From the NCBI RefSeq assembly GCF_947331435.1, contig NZ_CAMZOF010000011.1, positions 1 through 64,000 of the forward strand: a stretch of 64,000 nucleotides of DNA. Direction: 5' to 3'. Under the pieces are notes generated by a model. It did not search any database. It was given only the letters and a program-made list of their open reading frames with translations, and was not told the DNA's origin. Positions 34,558 through 42,854 of this stretch are shown in pieces; within the stretch, counting starts at the first letter, position 1, and every line of letters starts with the position of its first letter. The translations under genes and the position numbers were made by a program. The stretch is from Pelagibius sp. Alg239-R121. GTDB lineage: Bacteria > Pseudomonadota > Alphaproteobacteria > Kiloniellales > Kiloniellaceae.

Positions 34558-35298
34558 CTAAATCGACCAGCCGCCGTCAACAATAAAGAACTGACCGGTC
34601 GCAACCTTCGATTCGTCCGAAGCGAGATAAACCACCATTGGCGCGATATCCTCCGGATGGGTCATCTCGCGGGTTGGCTGGCGATCCAGCATCTCTTCGT
34701 ACGCCTTGTCGTAGTTCCCGCGTGCCGCCATACGAGCCTTGAGAGACGGTGTCATAACCGTGCCCGGGCAGACCGCGTTGCAGCGGATCTTCTGTTGAAC
34801 ATAGTCCTTGGCGATCGACTTTGTCAGGCCCAGAACCGCGCCCTTCGTTGCGCTGTAGACGCATCGGCTGGCAACCCCCATCAGGCTGGAGGCCACTGTC
34901 GCCATATTAATGATTGAGCCGCCGCCGTTCTCGATCATGCCAGGCAGGAAGGTCTCGATCATACGGGCATGCGAACGCACGTTAATCTGAAACGAGCGGT
35001 TCCAGGCCTCGTCATCGGCCTCTAGCAAGGTTCCGTCGTGCACATATCCGGCACAATTGAACAACACATCCGGCGTCGGCACCTCATTGCGTAAGGCCAT
35101 AATCGCCGCCGCATCGGTCACGTCGAGCCGCACACATTCCAGGTTCACACTAACGGCGCAGAGGCTGTCAAGTGAAGGTTGATCGATATCGGTGGCGTAA
35201 ACTGTCGCTCCTTCGTCGGCCATGGCAATCGCACAGGCTCTCCCGATTCCCATGCCCGCGGCAGTCATTACTACCTTCTTACCTGAAAGACGTCCCAT
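34558..35298 (-). CDS. SDR dehydrogenase similar to BDH2 (4-oxo-L-proline reductase type)
   Basis: The 246-residue SDR has MTAAGMGIGRACAIA (NAD site), NCAGYVHDGTLL (near 82), NVRSHARMI, and YSATKGA (YxxxK, near 143). The segments VHDGTLL, NVRS and RCVYSATK, and IRCNAVCPGTVMTPSL, match mammalian BDH2 as I recall it. BDH2 reduces 4-oxo-L-proline to cis-4-hydroxy-L-proline and runs in reverse. Next to a hydroxyproline pathway, a cis-4-hydroxy-L-proline dehydrogenase role is attractive but inferred; sugar-acid SDRs of similar sequence exist. GGAGG precedes the ATG. Confidence 0.82.
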   Translation of the reverse strand: MGRLSGKKVVMTAAGMGIGRACAIAMADEGATVYATDIDQPSLDSLCAVSVNLECVRLDVTDAAAIMALRNEVPTPDVLFNCAGYVHDGTLLEADDEAWNRSFQINVRSHARMIETFLPGMIENGGGSIINMATVASSLMGVASRCVYSATKGAVLGLTKSIAKDYVQQKIRCNAVCPGTVMTPSLKARMAARGNYDKAYEEMLDRQPTREMTHPEDIAPMVVYLASDESKVATGQFFIVDGGWSI

Positions 35299-35352
35299 TC
35301 AAAGCCTCCACCGACCTCACTCGAATCCGTTCTGTTCCACTCTATCGGATCG

Positions 35353-36075
35353 TCAGCGGACATTCGCCAAGAACTTGCGGGTCTGTTCGCTTTGGGCCTC
35401 GCCGAAAATCTGCGCCGGCGGGCCGATCTCCTCCATCATACCCTGATGGAAGTACGCGACCCGGTCGGAAACATCGCGGGCGAACCCCATCTCGTGGGTC
35501 ACGCAGATCATCGTCATGCCCTCTTCCGCCAACAGGCGCATGGTGTCCAGCACCTCTCCAACGAGTTCCGGATCCAAGGCAGAGGTAGCCTCGTCAAACA
35601 ACATGTAATCCGGTTCCATCGCCAGTGCACGAGCAATGGCAAGGCGCTGCTGTTGCCCCCCCGAAAGCGCAGAAGGATAGACGTCGAGCTTATCTCCCAA
35701 CCCAACGTGTTCTAGCTGTTTCACCGCTATTTCCCGCGCTTCCTGCCGGGATTTTCCACTCACAATCTTAGGTGCCAGCGCAACGTTTTCCGTCGCCGTG
35801 AGATGCGGAAAGGAATTCCACTGCTGGAAGACCATGCCCAGATTCTGGCGAAGTTTGTTGATGTCCGTGCTTTTGGCATGCACCGAAACACCATCAACAA
35901 TCACTTCGCCCTGTTCGATCGTCTCAAGCGCATTGATGCAGTACAGCAGGGTTGACTTGCCGGAACCGGATGCACCAATCACGCTCAGCACTTCGCCTTT
36001 TTGAACCGTGAGGTCGATCCCCTTGAGCACGTGCAGAGCACCGAAGTACTTATGCAGATCTTTTACTTCAATCAT
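35353..36075 (-). CDS. Polar amino-acid ABC transporter ATPase
   Basis: The 240-residue ATPase has Walker A GASGSGKST (near 34), MVFQQWNSFPHLT, signature LSGGQQQRLAIARAL and Walker B YMLFDEATSALDPE. These are HisP/GlnQ-type hallmarks. Its ATG (36075) overlaps the permease stop by four bases, with AGGTGG as ribosome site. It couples to the two PAAT permeases and the family 3 binding protein. The putative hydroxyproline operators upstream of the binding protein suggest the cargo is hydroxyproline or proline betaine-like. Confidence 0.95.
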   Translation of the reverse strand: MIEVKDLHKYFGALHVLKGIDLTVQKGEVLSVIGASGSGKSTLLYCINALETIEQGEVIVDGVSVHAKSTDINKLRQNLGMVFQQWNSFPHLTATENVALAPKIVSGKSRQEAREIAVKQLEHVGLGDKLDVYPSALSGGQQQRLAIARALAMEPDYMLFDEATSALDPELVGEVLDTMRLLAEEGMTMICVTHEMGFARDVSDRVAYFHQGMMEEIGPPAQIFGEAQSEQTRKFLANVR

Positions 36076-36734
36076 GATTTCCACCTGCTCTCAAGGCGCG
36101 CGCTATATTGGGATAAGGGATAGGAAAGCGCGAAATAGAACGCGCCGGCCAGGGCCAGAATGATGAAGGGTTCCTGGGTGCGGGTAATGAGGATTTGCGA
36201 CGCCCGCAGCAACTCGACATAACCCAGAACCGAAACCAATGCACTGTCCTTTACAACACTCAGCGCCACGCCGACCCAGGACGGGAACACCGCGCGCAGG
36301 CCGATCGGCCAGACCACGTACCGCATATCCTGCCAGTAGGTCATACCCAGAGAACGCGCCGCTCTGCGCATGGGAACACCGACCGCCTCAATCCCGCCAC
36401 GCGCCACATTGGCAACCAGGGCGGAAGTGTAAAAACTCAGAATGATCGCACCCGAAAAGAAGGGATTGAGTGGCAGCCCAACCAGCGGGAAGAAATTGAA
36501 AAACAGGATCAGCTGAATAATCAGCGGCACTGAACGAAAGGCATCGAGGACGAGGCCCAGGGTAATCTCGATCCACCAGCGCCCGGCCTGAAGCGCCCAG
36601 CCGAAGATGCAGCCCATGACCGTGCCGGCAGCAACGGAGATTACGGAAATCAGGAGTGTCCGGCCCGCCGCCTCGGCTAGAAACCCCAGGTCACTGAACT
36701 GAAAACCGGTAAAGAAGGACGTCGTCGCATTCAT
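36072..36734 (-). CDS. Polar amino-acid ABC transporter permease
   Basis: The 220-residue HisM/GlnP-type permease has about five membrane segments and the EAA loop GGIEAVGVPMRRAARSLGMT (near 112-131). It starts 12 bases after the partner permease stop. Confidence 0.94.
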   Translation of the reverse strand: MNATTSFFTGFQFSDLGFLAEAAGRTLLISVISVAAGTVMGCIFGWALQAGRWWIEITLGLVLDAFRSVPLIIQLILFFNFFPLVGLPLNPFFSGAIILSFYTSALVANVARGGIEAVGVPMRRAARSLGMTYWQDMRYVVWPIGLRAVFPSWVGVALSVVKDSALVSVLGYVELLRASQILITRTQEPFIILALAGAFYFALSYPLSQYSARLESRWKS

Positions 36735-36746
36735 CTCATCGCTCCC

Positions 36747-37406
36747 TCAATACCGAAAGAGACGCCAACCGATCAGACGCGACAGTGCGAGAATGACCTT
36801 GACGATGACATAGTAGATGACCGCTGTAACGGCGAAGTATTCGAAGATGCGGAAGGTCTTGGATGCAAAGAACTGTGTCTCTCCGGACAGCTCGCGAAAG
36901 CCGACCAGCATGCCGAGCGAACTCATCAGCACGGCCCAGACCATATGATTGGTCATGGGGTGATAGACGATCCGTAGCACCTGCGGAATGATGATCCTGA
37001 CGTAAGCCTGGGTGGCGGTCATGCCGAGCGATCTGGCGGCGCGCAATTGGGTCGGCGGCACTGCCTGAAACCCGCCCCGAAAATTCTCCGCGAGATAACC
37101 CGCATTGTTAAACGACAATCCGACCAGCACGATGAAATAGGGGCTGAGGTGGATTCCAAAAGCCCCCAATCCGAAGCCGAAGAAGAACAGCTGAAACAGC
37201 GCCGGCGTATTACGCGCGACTTCAATCCAGGTCGTGGCAAACCAGCGCAGAGGCGCAGCACCGGTCAGGCGTGCAAGGGCGAGCAGAAGTCCGGTCACGA
37301 TGCCGATCACCATCGACAGGATCGCGACCTCCATGGTCAGAAGACCTGCGTCGAGCAGGTCCGGCAATGCGCGAAATACCGGCCGCCAATGAAAGGTATA
37401 ATCCAT
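36747..37406 (-). CDS. Polar amino-acid ABC transporter permease
   Basis: The 219-residue HisQ/GlnP-type permease has five predicted membrane segments and the EAA loop GGFQAVPPTQLRAARSLGMT (near 110-129). ARNTPALFQLFFFGFG is typical of the family. It pairs with the neighbouring permease as a heterodimer. A stem-loop separates it from the binding-protein gene upstream. Confidence 0.94.
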   Translation of the reverse strand: MDYTFHWRPVFRALPDLLDAGLLTMEVAILSMVIGIVTGLLLALARLTGAAPLRWFATTWIEVARNTPALFQLFFFGFGLGAFGIHLSPYFIVLVGLSFNNAGYLAENFRGGFQAVPPTQLRAARSLGMTATQAYVRIIIPQVLRIVYHPMTNHMVWAVLMSSLGMLVGFRELSGETQFFASKTFRIFEYFAVTAVIYYVIVKVILALSRLIGWRLFRY

Positions 37407-37425
37407 CGTGCCCTCTCGTGATGAC

Positions 37426-37472
37426 GTCGCCGCCCGTGACCGGCAAATGGATTACCGATTACGGGCGGCGAC
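37426..37472 (-). terminator. Stem-loop after the amino-acid binding-protein gene
   Basis: Perfect 12-base arms (GTCGCCGCCCGT and its complement) enclose a 23-base loop, ten bases after the binding-protein stop. No T-run. This is the third such stem directly after a binding-protein gene in the window. Confidence 0.7.
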
Positions 37473-37481
37473 AGGACTTCA

Positions 37482-38297
37482 TCAGTAGAAGACGCCCGGA
37501 ATCCGCAGTTCCGGCGCTTCGCCGCCGACGAACTGTCCCCAAAGCTCCTGATAGCGTCCGGAACGCACTTGATGCGTGACGAATAGGTTCAGGTAGTTCA
37601 GCCAGGCAATATCCTTACGCGGGCCGACGACCGAGGTGTAATCCGTGGTCCACGGCATACGCGGGCCGGCAATGATGGTGTCGTACTGCGCGGCGATCGG
37701 CTTAACCGCTGTATTGGTGGTAATGCCGGCATCGGCCTTGCCTTGTGCCACGGCAAGGAACACCTCGTTCTCAGACTGATAGCCCTGGTAGAGGTTTTCG
37801 GTACCCCACTCTTTGGCGATCTTCAGAAACTCCTGCTCCGGCACGGTCCCGATCGCAGCCGCGATCCGTTTGCCCTTCATGTCCTCGAAGGTCTTGATAC
37901 CGCTGTCCTTACCGACCACGGCCTGCGCGTAGTAGATTGCGTAAGGAATGGTGAAACCAACTGTCTTGGCGCGCGCGAGCGAATCCGACGTGCCGCCGAA
38001 CACCACGTCGGCGCGGTTGGTCACGATAACCGGCAGGCGCTCGGCCCAGGTCACGGGCAGGATCTCGAAATCGACCTCTAGCGCTTTGGCCAGGTCCTTG
38101 CAGTATTCGACGTCGAAACCGGCGGGTTCGTTGTTTGCGTCGCGAAACCCGATCGGCGGGAAGTCCAGCACGACGCCGCAACGCAGAACGCCCTCGCCAA
38201 TGACATCGTCCACCTTATCGGCTTGTGCACCCGTGGCGCAGGCGGCAATTCCCACGGCCACCGCAGCCGCGGCGACCAATTTGTGAGCCCTCAGCAT
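37482..38297 (-). CDS. Polar amino-acid ABC solute-binding protein (family 3)
   Basis: The 271-residue protein has a signal peptide (hydrophobic to about residue 20, cleavage near AQA) and family 3 motifs: GVLRCGVVLDFPPIGFRD, GFDVEYCKDLAKAL, RADVVFGGTSDSLARAKTVGFTIPY, ADAGITTN. This class binds amino acids and their relatives. A TTGTCGACAA-centred box lies 74 bases upstream of the ATG. It heads the transporter operon, divergent from the proline-racemase-family gene, so hydroxyproline is the likely ligand. Confidence 0.93.
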   Translation of the reverse strand: MLRAHKLVAAAAVAVGIAACATGAQADKVDDVIGEGVLRCGVVLDFPPIGFRDANNEPAGFDVEYCKDLAKALEVDFEILPVTWAERLPVIVTNRADVVFGGTSDSLARAKTVGFTIPYAIYYAQAVVGKDSGIKTFEDMKGKRIAAAIGTVPEQEFLKIAKEWGTENLYQGYQSENEVFLAVAQGKADAGITTNTAVKPIAAQYDTIIAGPRMPWTTDYTSVVGPRKDIAWLNYLNLFVTHQVRSGRYQELWGQFVGGEAPELRIPGVFY

Positions 38298-38370
38298 ATT
38301 CTTCTCCCTAAGTTTTTTTTACCTGTTTGGAGACTTATCAGCGTCTCGGTGAGTTAATATATCGAATTGA

Positions 38371-38387
38371 ATTCAAATTGTCGACAA
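38371..38387. promoter_or_regulatory. GntR-type box, copy 1
   Basis: ATTCAAATTGTCGACAA contains the palindrome TTGTCGACAA at 38378-38387, a form common for FadR/FCD GntR regulators. It is in the divergent region between transporter and epimerase genes. It matches the site at 42752-42768 at 16 of 17 bases. Confidence 0.75.
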
Positions 38388-38462
38388 CGAATAATTCAGA
38401 TTGAATGCAGCAAATGAGCACTCTAAGATCCCGTCTGTTATTGGAGATGCGGATCTGAGCCA

Positions 38463-39497
38463 ATGCGCTGGAAAAAAACAGCTAATCTTGTTGAGGCCCA
38501 TGCGGAGGGCGAGGTTGGCCGGGTCGTGACCGGCGGTGTGCTGGAGGTGCCGGGTGAGACAATATTGGACAAGCTGCGGCACCTGAACGAAGTGGACGAT
38601 TCCCTGCGCCAGTTTCTGGTGTTCGAGCCGCGCGGTTACGCGCAGATGAGTACCGATCTGCTGTTCGCCCCAACGCGGCCCGAGGCGGACGCCGGCTTCA
38701 TCGTCCTGCAGGGCGACAAGGCCCATGCCATGTCCGGCTCCAACTCCATCTGCGTGGTTACGGTATTACTGGAGACCGGAATTCTGGAAATGCAGGAACC
38801 GGAAACCATCGTCACCCTCGATACGGCAGCAGGGCTGGTGACGGCCACAGCCAAGTGCCGCGATGGAAAGTGCGAGAGCGTATCCCTTGCCATGCCACCC
38901 TCTTTCGTCGACCAGTTGGACGCGCGGGTCGAGGTGGAAGGCATCGGGGAAATTTCAGTCGATATCGCTTTCGGCGGGATCTTCTACGCCCTAGTCGATC
39001 CTGCGGCGATCGACACGGAAATCGGCCCTGATACTGCCCGCCGGCTCGTCGATATTGGGAGTCGGATTCACCGTGCGGTTAACCGCCAACTTGAGATCTC
39101 ACACCCGGAGATTCCGGGACTGAACGGTATCTCCTACGTCATGTTCGTTGGCCACAATACTGAGGGCGAGCTCAAGGGCGCGACAATCCTCCCACCGGGG
39201 CGGATCGACCGCTCGCCTTGCGGCACGGGAAACTCCGCACGGCTCGCCGTCATGGCAGCGCGCGGCGAAGCCGGCGTCGGAGACCACTTTACCGCGCGCT
39301 CGATCATCGACAGCCGCTTCGATGTCGAGATTACCGGCACGACCACAGTCGCCGGGCGCCAGGCGATTCTGCCTCGCGTGACCGGTCGCGGTTGGATCCA
39401 TGGTTTTCACCAGATCGGCCTCGATCCCTCCGACCCCTACCCCCAGGGTTACAAGGTTGCCGACTGCTGGGGCGACGCTTTCGACTTGCTGAAGTAA
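38463..39497 (+). CDS. Proline racemase superfamily enzyme, hydroxyproline 2-epimerase or 3-hydroxyproline dehydratase
   Basis: The 344-residue protein has the family's two active-site loops. The first reads MSGSNSIC (near 96), with Ser in place of the usual catalytic Cys of MCGH; the second is SPCGTGNSA (near 252) with Cys. In this superfamily Cys/Cys proteins are racemases or 4-hydroxyproline epimerases, Cys/Thr are trans-3-hydroxyproline dehydratases, and Ser/Cys is a recognised variant. Neighbours (FAD oxidase, DHDPS-family deaminase, aldehyde dehydrogenase) favour epimerisation of trans-4-hydroxy-L-proline to cis-4-hydroxy-D-proline. The FAD oxidase gene begins two bases after its stop. 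Confidence 0.85.
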   Translation: MRWKKTANLVEAHAEGEVGRVVTGGVLEVPGETILDKLRHLNEVDDSLRQFLVFEPRGYAQMSTDLLFAPTRPEADAGFIVLQGDKAHAMSGSNSICVVTVLLETGILEMQEPETIVTLDTAAGLVTATAKCRDGKCESVSLAMPPSFVDQLDARVEVEGIGEISVDIAFGGIFYALVDPAAIDTEIGPDTARRLVDIGSRIHRAVNRQLEISHPEIPGLNGISYVMFVGHNTEGELKGATILPPGRIDRSPCGTGNSARLAVMAARGEAGVGDHFTARSIIDSRFDVEITGTTTVAGRQAILPRVTGRGWIHGFHQIGLDPSDPYPQGYKVADCWGDAFDLLK

Positions 39498-39499
39498 CA

Positions 39500-40774
39500 G
39501 TGGCAGAGGTTCCGGCGACACAGGGCATTGCACCGGATGCAGAAGTCGGCATCATCGGTGCCGGAATCATTGGCGTCGCGAGCGCCTTCGAATTGTCCCG
39601 GCAAGGCTACCGGGTCACGCTCTTCGATCAAGATCAACCTGGCCGCTTCGGTCCTTCCTTTGGCAACGCCGGGCATATCGCGGGCTCGGACATTTTCCCA
39701 CTGAGCAAGCCGGGCATTGAGCGGACCGCACTTCGTATGCTGGCAGACCGCGACGGGCCGCTAAAGCTCTCTGCGTCTCACTTGCCGAAATCTCTCCCCT
39801 GGCTCTGGAACTTCTGGCGATCCGGACGCGGTGACAACTACCTAAGATCTATCCGGGCCCTTACCGCCATCAGCGCTGATGCGGTCGAATCCACCGAGAC
39901 GCTCTTCGCGCAAGCCGGCATCGCCGACAAGCTGCAGCGCAAGGCCGCGCTTTATCTCTACGAAAGCGATCGCTCCTATGATGCTTCGAAGGCGGATTGG
40001 GCAGAGAAAGCCTCCAACGGACGTGCCTCAATCACGGTCGATGATGCCGCTATCCGCGATCTGGAGCCCGATCTTGCACCACTCTTCCGCCACGGTGTTC
40101 TGTCGCAGGAATGGGCTCTGGTCAGCGACCCCTATGACGTCGTGACGGGGTTAGCCAAGGCTGCCCAACGGATGGGCGTCAATTTCGAGTGCGCGAAAGT
40201 CGAACGCATCGCTGTGTCCGATACTGGTGCGGAGATTTTCATCGACGGCAAGCCGCGCAGTTTCGATGCCGTTCTGATTGCTGCCGGTGTCTGGTCGCGC
40301 GGTTTCGCGGCGCAACTCGGCGAAGCTCTGCCCCTAGAGGCCGAACGCGGCTACAACCTCACCTATCCCGATGCCCCCGTGCGCAACGAACACCCGTTGG
40401 TTTTCGCCGACCGGGGTATCGTCTCGACCACACTCACAAGCGGCCTGCGCATCGGTGGCTGGGCAGAATACGCCGGCCTGCGTGCGCCTGCGGGGCAGAC
40501 CTACTTCCTACGCCTGCACCGGATCTGCCGAACACTCTTTCCCGGCATCGATGACAAAAGTGGAATCGAATGGATGGGGCCTCGCCCCTCCCTTCCCGAT
40601 TCAGTTCCCGTCCTCTCGCGCTCGGCACGTGCCCCACGTATATTTTACGCCTGCGGCCACGGTCACTACGGCCTGACCCAGGCCGCGAAATCGGCAAACC
40701 TCATCACAGATCTGATATCCGGCAAAGCAGCCGACGACGATCTCGCACTCTTCTCGATCAGGCGCTTTTCCTAA
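39500..40774 (+). CDS. FAD-dependent D-amino-acid/hydroxyproline dehydrogenase (DadA-like)
   Basis: The 424-residue flavoprotein has a FAD-binding GxGxxG near its start (VGIIGAGIIGVASAFELSRQG, then FDQD), and GRFGPSFGNAGHIA. The C-terminal region with YFLRLHRICRTLFPG and ACGHGHYGLTQAAKSA is typical of DAO-fold D-amino-acid dehydrogenases. In hydroxyproline pathways this class oxidises cis-4-hydroxy-D-proline to pyrroline-4-hydroxy-2-carboxylate. I start at the GTG at 39500, two bases after the epimerase stop; the much longer open frame from 39218 runs inside the epimerase gene and is rejected. Confidence 0.85.
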   Translation: MAEVPATQGIAPDAEVGIIGAGIIGVASAFELSRQGYRVTLFDQDQPGRFGPSFGNAGHIAGSDIFPLSKPGIERTALRMLADRDGPLKLSASHLPKSLPWLWNFWRSGRGDNYLRSIRALTAISADAVESTETLFAQAGIADKLQRKAALYLYESDRSYDASKADWAEKASNGRASITVDDAAIRDLEPDLAPLFRHGVLSQEWALVSDPYDVVTGLAKAAQRMGVNFECAKVERIAVSDTGAEIFIDGKPRSFDAVLIAAGVWSRGFAAQLGEALPLEAERGYNLTYPDAPVRNEHPLVFADRGIVSTTLTSGLRIGGWAEYAGLRAPAGQTYFLRLHRICRTLFPGIDDKSGIEWMGPRPSLPDSVPVLSRSARAPRIFYACGHGHYGLTQAAKSANLITDLISGKAADDDLALFSIRRFS

Positions 40775-40975
40775 CCTCTGGCTCTACAGAGTTCTTCGAA
40801 AGAGGTGGGCTTGAGGCCAAATACACTCCCGCGAAACTTGGAAAGACAGGCTTTGAGCACGGTTGGGCCTGCTCATGGCAGGTATGCGCCAATAGGTGAC
40901 AAATCTTGGCTAAGAACTGCTAATCCTGTTGAGAACGCAACGAACGTCTGATCGAACAAACGCCAGAGCGCCCCA

Positions 40976-41803
40976 ATGGACATACTCGAGCCTGACATCC
41001 TCATCAAGTTGATCGCAACAGCAACCGTCGTGGTCATCGCAACGTTGGTGGCGGAAAGGACAAGTTCTTTCGTTGGCGCAATGATAGCTGCGCTGCCGAT
41101 CTCTGCCGGGCCGGCTTATCTCTTTATCGCTATGGATCACGGCACGGATTTCCTTGCGGAAAGTGCATTGACCGGCGTGGGCGTCAACTCAGTGATGGCG
41201 CTCTTCCTCTGTACAACCGTCGTTTTGATCCCGCGATTGGGGATCGTCACGGGACTCGGTATAGCCCTCTCAATTTGGGCCATTGGATCTTTGCTGATTC
41301 TGCAGGCCTCCTTGGGCATCTTAACCTCCTTCGTCCTGAACATCGCTGCCTTTCCTGTCTTAGCGTTTTTGTCCAGCAGTTACCTCAGCCACAAAGCCCC
41401 GCCAGCCCTGAAATTTCGCGCGTCTGATATTGCGTTACGCGCATTCGCAGTGGTTTGTGTTGTCCTGGCGGTTCTTACGGTCGGCAAATCCTTCGGACCG
41501 AAAGCAGCTGGGCTTATGGCGCTCGTGCCCGTTGTTTGGATCAGTATGACGATTATCCTCTACACCAGACTGGGAGCAGATGCCTGCGTGGCCGTTCTCG
41601 CGAACGGCATTCTGGCCATGTTCGGCTACTGCTTTGCCTTGACCGCGCTACACCTGATCACGCTGCAGTCTGGACCATTAGCCGGCTTGAGTTCGGCGTT
41701 GTTTCTGAGCGTGGGCTGGAACCTTGGGCTAATGCTCCTGCGGCCGCATATCCCGATTTACAATGGTCGCCGCCGTCGATGCGGCGCCGGTGCAGATCAG
41801 TGA
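40976..41803 (+). CDS. Uncharacterised multi-pass membrane protein
   Basis: The 275-residue product has roughly eight hydrophobic segments (from about residue 10 to 255) and a short basic tail GRRRRCGAG. No catalytic or transporter motif that I recognise. It sits between the hydroxyproline oxidase gene and the GntR regulator. A 200-base gap before it shows nothing clear. Composition is like its neighbours. It could be a transporter for the pathway or unrelated. Confidence 0.65.
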   Translation: MDILEPDILIKLIATATVVVIATLVAERTSSFVGAMIAALPISAGPAYLFIAMDHGTDFLAESALTGVGVNSVMALFLCTTVVLIPRLGIVTGLGIALSIWAIGSLLILQASLGILTSFVLNIAAFPVLAFLSSSYLSHKAPPALKFRASDIALRAFAVVCVVLAVLTVGKSFGPKAAGLMALVPVVWISMTIILYTRLGADACVAVLANGILAMFGYCFALTALHLITLQSGPLAGLSSALFLSVGWNLGLMLLRPHIPIYNGRRRRCGAGADQ

Positions 41804-41892
41804 TGAAACGGAGGCTTGCCGAAGCACTCTCCCGCAACAGACCGCGTGTGTTTGCGTAAGGGTTGCAGGGCGTTAACGCCGATCAAACGACC

Positions 41893-42612
41893 CTAATAAA
41901 GTACCTTGATATCCTGGGTGCTGCGCCGGCTGATGTAGCGGATGAACTGCTGGTGGACCTCTTCCGCATGTTCGCGGGCAAGTCGCTCGGCAGCCTCGAC
42001 GTCATGTTGTTCAATCGCATCGATAACGTCGTCGTGGGCATGCGTAAGCTCGCTCGGCAAGGTGTCTCCGTACGAGCGGAAATATAGCCTGAGCGACCGG
42101 CGGCCCTCGTCCAGGATCCGGCGATATGTGTCGGTCAAGATCCGGTTGCCACCTGCTTCGGCAATCGCCAGATGGAAATCCCGGTTGCCTTCGATCATGC
42201 CGAGCACGTCGTTGGCGGCGACGGTCTTGCGAAAGCTCTCTTGCTTTTCCTTGATAATTCGAAGCTGCTCCTCGGTCCGGTTTTCCGCCGCCAGACGCGT
42301 GATTGCCCGCTGAACCAGATCCAGCGCATCAATGAAGATTGGAAATTCCTCAATGTTGAGGGGCGCCACGATCGTACCCTTGTTGGGTAAAGTCTTGATC
42401 AGACCTTCCGAGCCGAGCCGCACCAAGGCCTCGCGGATCGGTGAGCGGGAGACGTCGAAACGGGTCGCCAAACTGGCTTCGTCAATAAGCTGACCAGGTT
42501 CGAGCTCCAGGGACAGAATTTCGTCTCGGAGCTTCTCGAAGATCATCAGCGCGCCATAGCCCCGGCCACGCTTTTCGTTTGAAGCCGTCGGCGCCTCAAC
42601 CTGCTTATCCAT
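41893..42612 (-). CDS. GntR-family regulator, FCD (FadR/VanR) type
   Basis: The 239-residue protein has a winged helix (IFEKLRDEILSLELEPGQLIDEASLATRF then SRSPIREALVRLGSEGL, about 25-65) and an FCD effector domain with metal-binding His residues (DFHLAIAEAGG, THAHDDVIDAI, REHAEEVH). I use the ATG at 42612; an ATG at 42687 would add 25 Gly/Arg/Ala-rich residues. It is divergent from the DHDPS-family gene, with a matching box between them, so it is the probable repressor of this locus. Confidence 0.88.
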   Translation of the reverse strand: MDKQVEAPTASNEKRGRGYGALMIFEKLRDEILSLELEPGQLIDEASLATRFDVSRSPIREALVRLGSEGLIKTLPNKGTIVAPLNIEEFPIFIDALDLVQRAITRLAAENRTEEQLRIIKEKQESFRKTVAANDVLGMIEGNRDFHLAIAEAGGNRILTDTYRRILDEGRRSLRLYFRSYGDTLPSELTHAHDDVIDAIEQHDVEAAERLAREHAEEVHQQFIRYISRRSTQDIKVLY

Positions 42613-42751
42613 TCTCGCACCCCATTTTCCGCCCGCCTCAACACGCTGGATTGACGCACCAGCGCGCGCCCCCGCCCTGTCATCCATCAGCCGACACTAC
42701 CGCAGCACACAGCTTGCATTCAAGAGAGCATATCTATAGTGTGTAAATTGT

Positions 42752-42768
42752 ATTCAAATTGTCGGCAA
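42752..42768. promoter_or_regulatory. GntR-type box, copy 2
   Basis: ATTCAAATTGTCGGCAA differs from the 38371-38387 copy at one base. It lies between the GntR gene and the DHDPS-family gene, 140 bases and 87 bases from their starts, and so is placed for autoregulation and control of the deaminase/aldehyde dehydrogenase operon. Confidence 0.75.
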
Positions 42769-42854
42769 ATAAAAATCCACGTAAAATCAGTACGTGCGCC
42801 GACCTTAATCAGAGTTATAGCGCGGTTGAATCTGGCCGCATGCGGGAGGAACTG

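Noticed and set aside
39218-39499. N-terminal extension of the FAD oxidase by 94 residues
   Set aside because: The added part lies inside the epimerase gene in another frame and is Arg/Ser-rich; the FAD motif starts just after the GTG at 39500.
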